Assembly (NCBI GenBank): GCA_015654915.1 | Contig: JAATFY010000108.1 | Location: 1-5,424 of the forward strand | Source: Rhodospirillales bacterium | Lineage (GTDB): Bacteria > Pseudomonadota > Alphaproteobacteria > UBA9219 | Direction of reading: 5' to 3' | DNA: 5,424 bases | In this document: positions 1 through 5,424 of the stretch, in pieces | Numbering within the stretch: the first letter of the stretch is position 1 | How the letters are laid out: each line of letters starts with the position of its first letter | Position numbers and translations under genes: made by a program | Notes under the pieces: generated by a model | The model's database searches: none | Told to the model about the DNA's origin: nothing | Seen by the model: only the letters and a program-made list of their open reading frames with translations

Positions 1-1320
1 ATTGTTACCAGCCGCGGCGGCATGACAAGCCATGCGGCGGTCGTCGCGCGCGGCATGGGCCGCCCCTGCGTGGCGGGGGCAGGCGGTATTCATATCGATT
101 ACGCCAAGCAGCAAATGACCATAAAGAACGTTACAGTCAAAGCCGGTGACACGATTACGATCGACGGCGCGACCGGCGAAGTGATGCTGGGCGAAGTGCC
201 GACTATCCAGCCGGAACTGTCCGGTGATTTTGCCACGCTGATGGGTTGGGCCGATAGCATGCGACGAATGAAGGTTCGCGCCAATGCCGAAACGCCGCTG
301 GACGCCCGCACGGCACGCAAATTCGGCGCTGAAGGCATCGGTTTGTGTCGTACCGAACATATGTTCTTCGACAGCACCCGCATCATTGCCATGCGCGAGA
401 TGATTATCGCCGACGATGAAAAAGGCCGCCGCGCGGCGCTGGCCAAGCTGGAGCCGATGCAGAAGCAGGACTTCGTTGAGTTGTTTACCATCATGGAAGG
501 CTTGCCGGTCACCATCCGTCTGCTCGATCCGCCGTTGCATGAGTTTTTGCCCAAGACCGAGCATGAAATGCAGGACGTGGCGAAGGCTGCCGGCATCAGC
601 GTCGAGAAAGTCCTCAAGCGGGCGCAGCAACTGCATGAATCCAACCCGATGCTCGGTCATCGCGGCTGCCGCCTCGGCATTTCCTATCCGGAGATATATG
701 AGATGCAGGCGCGGGCCATTTTCACGGCGGCGGCGGATATGCAGAAGCTGGGCAAAAGCGTCATTCCCGAAATCATGATCCCGCTGATCGCCACCAAGAA
801 AGAACTCGATATTCTCAAGACCATGATCGACCGCGTGGCAGGCGAAGTGATGAAGGCGACAGGCGTTACATTGCAATACCTGACCGGCACCATGATCGAA
901 CTGCCGCGCGCGGCCCTTTGTGCGGGCGAAATCGCCGAAAGCGCCGAATTTTTCAGCTTCGGGACCAACGATCTGACCCAGACGACCTTCGGCCTCAGCC
1001 GCGACGATGCCGCCGGCTTCCTGCCGGATTATTACCGCGCGGGCGTGTTCGAACATGATCCCTTCGCGACGCTTGACCAGACCGGCGTAGGCGAGCTTAT
1101 CAAAATCGCCGTCGAGCGTGGCCGCAAAACCCGCAACGATTTGAAACTCGGTATTTGCGGCGAACATGGCGGCGACCCGAACTCGGTGAAGTTCTGCAAT
1201 CGCGTCGGTCTCGATTATGTATCTTGCTCGCCCTACCGCGTGCCGATCGCGCGTCTAGCTGCCGCCCAAGCCGCCATCGAAGACCAGAAAGATATCGATG
1301 CCCGCAGGAATGCGGCTTGA
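1..1320 (+). CDS. ppdK: Pyruvate phosphate dikinase, C-terminal half (5' end outside window)
   Basis: Cytoplasmic enzyme interconverting pyruvate + ATP + Pi and PEP + AMP + PPi. The frame is open from base 1 and ends at TGA 1318-1320, giving 439 residues, about half of a usual PPDK of roughly 880; the N-terminal ATP-grasp part lies upstream. Seen in order: the phosphohistidine swivelling domain with GGMTSHAAVVARG, whose His (codon 31-33) is the phosphocarrier; then the PEP/pyruvate TIM barrel with GLCRTEHMFF (340-369), IRLLDPPLHEF (from 514), MIELPRA (from 892), FGTNDLTQTTFG (from 958) and GICGEHGG (from 1150). The Cys of that last motif corresponds to the catalytic acid known in the family. 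All expected active-site residues of this half are present, so the enzyme should be functional. The related enzymes PEP synthase and PTS enzyme I are less likely, because GMTSHAAVVARG and CRTEHMFF are typical of PPDK. The stop codon overlaps the start of the following exporter gene. Confidence 0.97.
   Translation: MVTSRGGMTSHAAVVARGMGRPCVAGAGGIHIDYAKQQMTIKNVTVKAGDTITIDGATGEVMLGEVPTIQPELSGDFATLMGWADSMRRMKVRANAETPLDARTARKFGAEGIGLCRTEHMFFDSTRIIAMREMIIADDEKGRRAALAKLEPMQKQDFVELFTIMEGLPVTIRLLDPPLHEFLPKTEHEMQDVAKAAGISVEKVLKRAQQLHESNPMLGHRGCRLGISYPEIYEMQARAIFTAAADMQKLGKSVIPEIMIPLIATKKELDILKTMIDRVAGEVMKATGVTLQYLTGTMIELPRAALCAGEIAESAEFFSFGTNDLTQTTFGLSRDDAAGFLPDYYRAGVFEHDPFATLDQTGVGELIKIAVERGRKTRNDLKLGICGEHGGDPNSVKFCNRVGLDYVSCSPYRVPIARLAAAQAAIEDQKDIDARRNAA
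1306..1320 (+). promoter_or_regulatory. Ribosome binding site and TTGA stop/start overlap
   Basis: AGGAA at 1306-1310 lies six bases before a TTG at 1317-1319. This TTG shares TG with the TGA stop of ppdK at 1318-1320. The Shine-Dalgarno match and spacing are good, and the TTG is the only sensible start that keeps the first membrane segment of the exporter. The site therefore decides the start and indicates termination-reinitiation coupling between ppdK and the exporter gene. Confidence 0.75.
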
Positions 1321-1943
1321 GCCCGACAACGCAGACTCTTTTATTGCTTGCAGGTATTCACGCTGCTCAGGCCATGGTGCCGGGACCGAATATGCTGTTG
1401 GTTGTGCGAAGCGCTATTTACGACAGAAAACTGGGCCTTGTTGCCGCGGCAGGTATATGGCCCGCGGGTATAGCATGGGCAGTGCTGGCCATGTTTGGAG
1501 TCAACGCCGTCCTCACTAAAATACCGCAATTGACCAACGTTATGTATTTGCTATGCGGTTGTTATCTCGCGTGGTTCGGCATCACTCTGTTTCGCAAGTC
1601 ATTCGGTGCCGCGCAAAGCATTACTATCGGTTCGACACAAACATTATCGGCCCGTCAGGTTTTTATTTCCGGCCTGATCGCCAGCGCCACAAATCCCAAA
1701 GGTATCGCTTACTGGATGAGTATCTTCGCGGCAACGCACGCCACGGCCATGCCTGCCACCGGTCAAGCAACGGCCATCCTGATGATGCCGACGATATCGT
1801 TCGTCTGGTATACATTTTTATCCTTCATCGTCGCCAGCAAGGCGCTCCAGAAATATCTCGAAATGCAGCGCCACTGGATCGACCGGATAGCGGGCGTAGT
1901 CATGATCGCTTTCGGCGCAAACCTTTTATCGTTTTTAATTTAG
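1317..1943 (+). CDS. LysE/RhtB family amino-acid exporter-like membrane protein
   Basis: Predicted inner-membrane exporter of 208 residues, close to the usual length of LysE/RhtB proteins, which export amino acids or derivatives by proton antiport. The substrate cannot be read from the sequence. Visible hallmarks are PGPN at residues 22-25 at the end of the first membrane segment, a hydrophobic segment at about 41-66, the YLLCGCYLAWFG segment at 77-88, a polar loop at about 93-113, NPKG at 126-129, and two further hydrophobic stretches at about 151-173 and 190-208. The start is TTG 1317, chosen for its AGGAA ribosome site and its TTGA overlap with the ppdK stop; the next in-frame ATG (1374) would remove most of segment 1. 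By eye the gene is more AT-rich than ppdK, which hints at a different history but proves nothing. It converges with ygfZ, with a repeat element between the two stops. Family assignment is firm; function in a pathway with PPDK is only inferred. Confidence 0.9.
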   Translation: MSPTTQTLLLLAGIHAAQAMVPGPNMLLVVRSAIYDRKLGLVAAAGIWPAGIAWAVLAMFGVNAVLTKIPQLTNVMYLLCGCYLAWFGITLFRKSFGAAQSITIGSTQTLSARQVFISGLIASATNPKGIAYWMSIFAATHATAMPATGQATAILMMPTISFVWYTFLSFIVASKALQKYLEMQRHWIDRIAGVVMIAFGANLLSFLI

Positions 1944-1957
1944 CTACTTCTTAAAAA

Positions 1958-2131
1958 CGTCATCCCGGAAAATTTTCTCTTCGCCGCAAGGCGGAAGAAA
2001 ATTGATCCGGCTTGCTGCGCAAGCAGCAAGCGTGTTGAAGTCGCTCAATGCTTTGCATTGAGCCAGTGGCCTTGTCAGGCAGAGCTTTTGATGGATAGTA
2101 TGACTGGGTCCCCGCCTTCGCGGGGATGACG
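1958..2131. repeat. 174-bp palindromic repeat element between convergent genes
   Basis: The element is bounded by perfect 9-bp inverted ends, CGTCATCCC (1958-1966) and GGGATGACG (2123-2131), and fills almost the whole gap between the exporter stop and the ygfZ stop. It contains four hairpins: 1965-2010 (CCGG and AATTTTCT/AGAAAATT outer pairing, CCGC/GCGG inner pairing, with an internal loop); 2011-2030 (perfect 8-bp stem, GCAA loop); 2043-2063 (perfect 9-bp stem, TTT loop); and 2109-2126 (perfect 7-bp stem, CTTC loop). The right arm, 2104-2131, has the same 28-bp plan as the arms of the repeat inside ygfZ. The left end does not, so the element may be a mosaic. It could act as a bidirectional terminator or mRNA stabiliser for the convergent genes; no strong U-tract follows any hairpin, so that is inference. 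Confidence 0.8.
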
Positions 2132-2138
2132 TTATAAG

Positions 2139-3044
2139 TTAAGTTTTCATCCATTCCGGCAACACCGGCTTTAGAGTTGAATTGCCACAGCTAAATAATT
2201 CATTCGTTCTTACTTTCTCGATCTTCAGCAACGCCAACCCTAAATCCCCGCAACTGCTACGCATCTCGCCGATGTCCTCGCCGTTCGCCAGAACCGGCGC
2301 GCCAAGGGCAGGGGCGGGGCCTTCGATCTTCACCGGAAACAGGCGTTTTTTGACCAGGGCGCGATGATACATGCGCGCCGTGAGTTCCTGTCCCATATAG
2401 CAGCCCTTGGTCCAGCTTATGCCGTTCAGCAGGTCGAGATTGCATTCGAGCAAAGTCGATTTCTCGACCAGTATATCGCGGCTGCCGTCCGGCACGCCGA
2501 GCGCAAGACGGTGTTTGTCATAGACGCTGAAATCCACGCGCTGCCCGTCAGGCGAAGCGCCTTTTTTCACAATCGCCCGTGCACCCAAGGCCGGAAGGCG
2601 GGGGTCTTCAAAAAAAACGGCGTCACCCCGACGAAGGTCGGGGTCCAGAGTGTCTTTCCGCAAGTTCTGGCCGATGGATTGGCTGGATTCCGGCTTGCGC
2701 AGGAATGACGATAACTCTGTTGGTTCCCACATCGCCCAGACTTCATACTCGGGTGCATCTTCCAACGTTACCTTCGCCCGCAATTTATGCATACCGAGGC
2801 GTTTCAGCAGATCATTGGCGCGGGCGGATTCGCAATCGACGAGAAAGGCTCCGTCACTATCGACGATAAACATATCATGTAGGAATTTTCCTTGCGGCGT
2901 GAGAAAGGCTGCATAGATCGGTTGTTCCGGTGTGCAGAGATTAATATCGTTGCTGATAAGCCCCTGCAGGAAATTGCGCCGGTCGCCGCCGCCGATGCGG
3001 ATAACGCCGCGGTTGGATAGTTGACAAATAAGGGGTTCCGTCAT
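2139..3044 (-). CDS. ygfZ: YgfZ folate-binding Fe-S cluster maintenance protein with in-frame repeat insertion
   Basis: Cytoplasmic GcvT-related protein, 301 residues. In E. coli YgfZ uses tetrahydrofolate and supports assembly or repair of some Fe-S enzymes such as MiaB. Seen here: an N-terminal GcvT-like part with NFLQGLISNDI (residues 24-34) and AAFLTPQGKFLHDMF (45-59), DPRLPALG at 147-154, and the family signature KGCYMGQE at 213-220 (bases 2385-2408) with the conserved Cys at 215, followed by a C-terminal beta-barrel-like part. The start ATG (3044-3042) fits the family N-terminus; its ribosome site is weak. Residues about 113-142 (SFLRKPES... to ...LRRGDA) are encoded by a 90-bp palindromic repeat and replace what should be a short loop before DPRLPALG, so the ancestral protein was probably about 271 residues. 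No stop or frameshift results and all key residues remain, so I infer a working protein with an extra loop. The gene converges with the exporter and diverges from the lipoprotein gene. Confidence 0.95.
   Translation of the reverse strand: MTEPLICQLSNRGVIRIGGGDRRNFLQGLISNDINLCTPEQPIYAAFLTPQGKFLHDMFIVDSDGAFLVDCESARANDLLKRLGMHKLRAKVTLEDAPEYEVWAMWEPTELSSFLRKPESSQSIGQNLRKDTLDPDLRRGDAVFFEDPRLPALGARAIVKKGASPDGQRVDFSVYDKHRLALGVPDGSRDILVEKSTLLECNLDLLNGISWTKGCYMGQELTARMYHRALVKKRLFPVKIEGPAPALGAPVLANGEDIGEMRSSCGDLGLALLKIEKVRTNELFSCGNSTLKPVLPEWMKT
2621..2710. repeat. 90-bp palindromic repeat inserted in frame within ygfZ
   Basis: The element begins CGTCA (2621-2625) and ends TGACG (2706-2710), with an inner inverted pair TCCAG (2644-2648) and CTGGA (2683-2687). 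The two 28-bp arms, 2621-2648 and 2683-2710, flank a 34-bp centre. Each arm forms its own hairpin: the first has a perfect 7-bp stem CCCCGAC/GTCGGGG around GAAG (2626-2643); the second has TTCCGGC/GCAGGAA around TTGC (2688-2705) with one mismatch. The two arms also match each other as inverted repeats at 19 of 28 positions. The length is exactly 30 codons, and the ygfZ frame runs through without a stop. It is related to the right arm of the element at 1958-2131. It is probably a short non-autonomous repeat of the REP/RPE kind; the mobilising agent is unknown. Confidence 0.85.
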
Positions 3045-3125
3045 GATTCCAAACCTTAAACTTTCCTTAACCCGAAGCCACTAAAGTTTATCTTGGCATT
3101 ATTTGCTGCCGCGAAAGAGTGTGCC

Positions 3126-3464
3126 ATGCAGACTTCCCTTACACAAACCTCCGCCACGAAAACCCTGCCGCTTATATTTCTGGCGCTGGCCATGCTGGCC
3201 TTGGCGGGATGCAACGGCACGGTGATAGGCCTCGGCGCCGCGGCTGGCGGAATTATGGGCACTAAGCCCGATGAACTGCCTCCCGCCGATACGGCCGACC
3301 AGATCGCCCAGCATGAAAGCTGGTGCTACGAAACTATGGGGACGCCGGAATGTTTTTCCCATCCGCAGAAGGATTCTGGCAACCGCCTGATTAACGTCGA
3401 TCCTCCCAACCGCTATCCTTTGACAGCGCGATCCTATAACGAGACCGTGGTCGAAGACCAATAG
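3126..3464 (+). CDS. Small predicted lipoprotein of unknown function
   Basis: Predicted envelope lipoprotein, 112-residue precursor and 84-residue mature form. The N-terminus has Lys12, a hydrophobic core (about 14-27) and a lipobox LAGC with the lipidated Cys at 29. Residue +2 is Asn rather than Asp, which by the E. coli rule favours the outer membrane. After the Cys comes a short glycine/alanine-rich hydrophobic stretch (31-45, GxGAAAGGxxG, like a small glycine zipper), then a soluble part with WCYETMG and PECF giving Cys67 and Cys76, nine residues apart and able to form a disulfide, and DPPNRYPL near the C-terminus. I recall similar small proteins with a CYxT...CY/F pattern in alphaproteobacteria, but no function. 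ATG 3126 is chosen over the upstream TTG 3093 because it gives a normal signal peptide; a weak purine-rich stretch (AAAGAG) precedes it. It lies upstream of yajC with an 88-base gap and a possible separate promoter between them. Confidence 0.75.
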   Translation: MQTSLTQTSATKTLPLIFLALAMLALAGCNGTVIGLGAAAGGIMGTKPDELPPADTADQIAQHESWCYETMGTPECFSHPQKDSGNRLINVDPPNRYPLTARSYNETVVEDQ

Positions 3465-3492
3465 CCCTTCCAATCCCCTGAAAACGTTACGG

Positions 3493-3520
3493 TTGCGCCG
3501 AAATTTTCTGCGGCTATAGT
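3493..3520 (+). promoter_or_regulatory. Candidate sigma-70-type promoter for yajC-secD
   Basis: TTGCGC at 3493-3498 and TATAGT at 3515-3520 are separated by 16 bases. The -10 matches the consensus at five of six positions and the -35 at three. It lies in the gap between the lipoprotein stop and yajC, with about 25 bases of leader expected before the yajC ATG. This is a visual motif match only; transcription may also read through from the lipoprotein gene, since no terminator is visible after 3464. Confidence 0.4.
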
Positions 3521-3552
3521 CGTTCGTCTAACGGTTTCCCCACGAGGATAGC

Positions 3553-3948
3553 ATGCTTGATTTCACGCAATTTCTGATTCCATCGGCCCTGGCACAGACG
3601 GCGGCCGCAATCTCGCCGCCCGGAGGCTCAGGCACCTCCATGTATATGAACTTCCTGCCGCTGGTTCTTATTTTCGCGGTCTTCTATGTCCTCATCATCC
3701 GGCCTCAACAAAAGAAGCTCGACGATCAGGCGAAGATGATCAAGGCGCTGCGGCGCGGCGACCGCGTTATCACCAGCGGCGGCATTCACGGCAAGATTGC
3801 CCGGCTGGAAGGCGACGACATTCTTATCCTCGAAATCGCCGACGGGGTGAATATCAAGGTCACCCGTTCCTTCGTCACCGCTCTGGCCGCCAAGACCGAC
3901 CCCGCAGCGGCGGCAAACGATGGCGACGAAGCCGAAAAGAAAAACTAA
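3553..3948 (+). CDS. yajC: Preprotein translocase subunit YajC
   Basis: Small inner-membrane protein, 131 residues, that associates with SecD and SecF and the SecYEG channel and helps late steps of protein export. An N-terminal hydrophobic stretch ending ALAQ (residues 1-15), often seen in alphaproteobacterial YajC, is followed by a glycine/serine-rich linker and one clear membrane segment (about 33-49). Next comes the family hallmark IIRPQQKK (48-55), and then the cytoplasmic small beta domain with GDRVITSGGIHGKI (69-82), ILEIADGVNIKV (92-103) and a charged, alanine-rich tail. GAGGA at 3544-3548 provides a good ribosome site four bases before the ATG. Only three bases separate its stop from secD, so the two are surely co-transcribed and probably translationally coupled. 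Nothing unusual is seen. Confidence 0.98.
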   Translation: MLDFTQFLIPSALAQTAAAISPPGGSGTSMYMNFLPLVLIFAVFYVLIIRPQQKKLDDQAKMIKALRRGDRVITSGGIHGKIARLEGDDILILEIADGVNIKVTRSFVTALAAKTDPAAAANDGDEAEKKN

Positions 3949-3951
3949 GCC

Positions 3952-5424
3952 ATGATCTATATCGAACGCTGGAAGATTATCCTGATTACGGCCGTATGCG
4001 TGCTGGGGATACTCTACGCGTCGCCGAATATCATGGGTCAAAAGACGGTAGCGTGGCTGCAGGAACATACGCCCGGCCTGTTTCCCAACCAGACGGTCAA
4101 TCTGGGGCTTGATCTGCGCGGCGGTTCGCATCTGCTGCTGGAAGTCGCCACCGATACGGTCATCGACGAGCGCATGCAGGGCCTTGTCGACCAGACCCGC
4201 GCCGAACTGCGCCGCGAGAAGATCGGCTATACCGATTTAGGCCTTGCCAACGGCGCGGTGCATTTCAAGCTCACCGATCCGACCCAGAACGACAAGGCCA
4301 AAGACGCCATCCACGATATGGATCGCGACCTCGATCTGAGCGCGAGCAACGGCGAGTTCACTATTAAAATGACCGGCGATAAAATCGCCGAACGCAAACG
4401 GGCCGCGATGGATCAATCCATCGAAATCGTCCGCCGCCGCATCGATGAAACCGGAACGCGCGAACCCTCGATTCAACGGCAGGGCGATAACCGCATTCTG
4501 GTGCAACTGCCGGGCGTCGACGATCCCGAACGCATCAAAAACCTTCTCGGCCAGACGGCCAAGCTGACCTTCCGGCTTGTCGACGAAACCGCGAATATGG
4601 TGCAGGCTGGCTCTGGCCTTGCGCCGCCGGGGGAGGAATATCTGCCCTCGACCGAACGCGCGGGGCAGGGCTATGTCGTGCAGAAACGTATAATGGTTTC
4701 CGGCGATACGCTGGTCGATGCGCAGCCTTCGTTCCAGAATGGGGAAGCCGTCGTCAGTTTCAAGTTCGATTCCGTCGGCGGACGCCGCTTCGGCGAGGCG
4801 ACGCGCGAAAATACCGGCCACCTGTTCGCCATCGTGCTGGATAACAAGGTTATCAGCGCTCCTGTGATCCGCGAGCCTATATTGGGTGGCAGCGGCGTCA
4901 TCTCCGGCCACTTTACAACGCAATCGGCACAGGATTTGGCTTTGCTGCTGAGAGCGGGCGCGTTACCGGCGCCCATTAAAATTCTCGAACAACGCACCGT
5001 CGGCCCCGGCCTCGGCGCGGATTCGATCAAGGCGGGCGCGACCGCCAGCCTGATCGGCCTCGGCCTCGTTATGGTGTTTTTTGTCATGGCCTATGGTTTG
5101 TTTGGAATCTTCGCCAATATCGCGTTGCTGTTCAATATCGCGCTGATTTTCGCGATCCTGTCGATTTTGCAGGCGACGCTGACCTTGCCCGGCATCGCCG
5201 GTATCGTGCTGACCATCGGTATGGCGGTCGATGCGAACGTGCTGATCTATGAGCGTATCCGCGATGAGCTGGCATTGAAAAAGCCGGCCCGCACGGCCAT
5301 CGATATCGGCTTCGAGAAAGCGTTCAGCGCGATCTTCGATTCCAACGTGACGACGCTGATCCCGGCCATCGTGCTCGCCTATTTTGGCACCGGCCCGCTG
5401 CGCGGTTTCGCCGTGACGCTGGTG
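3952..5424 (+). CDS. secD: Protein translocase subunit SecD (3' end outside window)
   Basis: Inner-membrane RND-like subunit of the SecDF complex, which uses the proton gradient to pull secreted proteins through on the periplasmic side. The frame is open to the last base, giving 491 residues; usual alphaproteobacterial forms are a little over 500, so only a short C-terminal piece is missing. Seen: a first membrane segment (about 8-23), LGLDLRGGSHLLLEV (51-65) opening the periplasmic P1 domain, VRRRIDETGTREPSIQRQG (160-178), VISGHFTTQSAQDLALLLRAG (316-336), then membrane segments from about 361 on. GMAVDANVLIYERIRDE (423-439) contains Asp427, which corresponds to the essential proton-relay Asp of the family, and NVTTLIPAIVLAYFGTGPLRGF (465-486) is in the last part. 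The start ATG lies three bases after yajC; its own ribosome site is weak, fitting coupling. secF is expected downstream. The periplasmic region is intact and no anomaly is seen. Confidence 0.97.
   Translation, partial: MIYIERWKIILITAVCVLGILYASPNIMGQKTVAWLQEHTPGLFPNQTVNLGLDLRGGSHLLLEVATDTVIDERMQGLVDQTRAELRREKIGYTDLGLANGAVHFKLTDPTQNDKAKDAIHDMDRDLDLSASNGEFTIKMTGDKIAERKRAAMDQSIEIVRRRIDETGTREPSIQRQGDNRILVQLPGVDDPERIKNLLGQTAKLTFRLVDETANMVQAGSGLAPPGEEYLPSTERAGQGYVVQKRIMVSGDTLVDAQPSFQNGEAVVSFKFDSVGGRRFGEATRENTGHLFAIVLDNKVISAPVIREPILGGSGVISGHFTTQSAQDLALLLRAGALPAPIKILEQRTVGPGLGADSIKAGATASLIGLGLVMVFFVMAYGLFGIFANIALLFNIALIFAILSILQATLTLPGIAGIVLTIGMAVDANVLIYERIRDELALKKPARTAIDIGFEKAFSAIFDSNVTTLIPAIVLAYFGTGPLRGFAVTLV

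Noticed and set aside
1155..1316. Upstream extension of the exporter frame to an ATG at 1155
   Set aside because: The extension overlaps ppdK's conserved C-terminal codons, has an arginine-rich shadow-type composition and would add residues not seen in LysE proteins; TTG 1317 has a better ribosome site.
1960..2154. Open frame on the minus strand (64 codons) across the gap between ygfZ and the exporter
   Set aside because: It consists almost wholly of the 174-bp repeat element, including the VIPAKAGTQ-type peptide that such repeats often give when translated; its start lies inside ygfZ in another frame.
2579..2869. Plus-strand open frames across the ygfZ repeat region
   Set aside because: They are shadows of ygfZ that stay open because the inserted repeat has few stops; no motif supports a gene.
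3045..3125. Promoter motifs in the divergent ygfZ/lipoprotein gap
   Set aside because: Several AT-rich hexamers (TAAAGT, TTGGCA, TAAACT on the other strand) are present, but no pair has acceptable spacing and position for either gene, so no promoter is called although one is expected here.
3465..3552. Possible terminator after the lipoprotein gene
   Set aside because: No stem with a following U-run is visible in this gap.
3628..4131. Minus-strand open frame (167 codons) across yajC and the start of secD
   Set aside because: It is antisense to two confidently identified genes and has no family motifs.
4237..4923. Long minus-strand open frame (228 codons)
   Set aside because: It lies fully antisense to secD, whose motifs are clear through this stretch; the antisense translation shows no recognisable motifs and is explained by GC-rich codon structure.

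Overview
The window looks like chromosomal DNA of a moderately GC-rich Gram-negative bacterium, most likely an alphaproteobacterium. The reasons are the YajC N-terminus, the yajC-secD order, a YgfZ with the KGCYxGQE motif, a small Cys-containing lipoprotein of a type I associate with that class, and palindromic CGTCA...TGACG repeats. The genus cannot be fixed from the sequence. Almost all of the window is coding.

Layout: (1) 1-1320 (+) is the C-terminal half of pyruvate phosphate dikinase, cut by the left edge. (2) 1317-1943 (+) is a LysE/RhtB-type exporter. Its TTG start overlaps the ppdK stop in a TTGA junction, so the two genes form a coupled pair. (3) 1958-2131 is a 174-bp hairpin-rich repeat element filling the gap between the convergent lysE-type gene and ygfZ. 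(4) 2139-3044 (-) is ygfZ, a folate-binding Fe-S maintenance protein, which carries an in-frame 90-bp palindromic repeat at 2621-2710. (5) 3045-3125 is a short divergent intergenic region in which I see no convincing promoter. (6) 3126-3464 (+) is a small predicted lipoprotein of unknown function. (7) A candidate promoter at 3493-3520 precedes yajC (3553-3948) and secD (3952 to the right edge, open). These are the accessory subunits of the Sec translocon; secF is expected next, outside the window.

How the genes work together: PPDK interconverts pyruvate and PEP, and the coupled exporter may share its expression, although a functional link is only inference. YajC and SecD act together at the inner membrane to drive late steps of protein export. 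YgfZ is a stand-alone housekeeping gene here.

The most interesting content is the repeat family. One copy sits between genes and one lies inside the ygfZ reading frame, where it encodes about 30 extra residues without a stop. Three 28-bp arms share the same hairpin plan, and differences between them are mostly compensated across the stem. This resembles in principle the Rickettsia palindromic elements, which are known to insert in frame in protein genes. I see no CRISPR array, tRNA, rRNA, transposase or defence system. No stretch longer than 300 bases lacks a gene.
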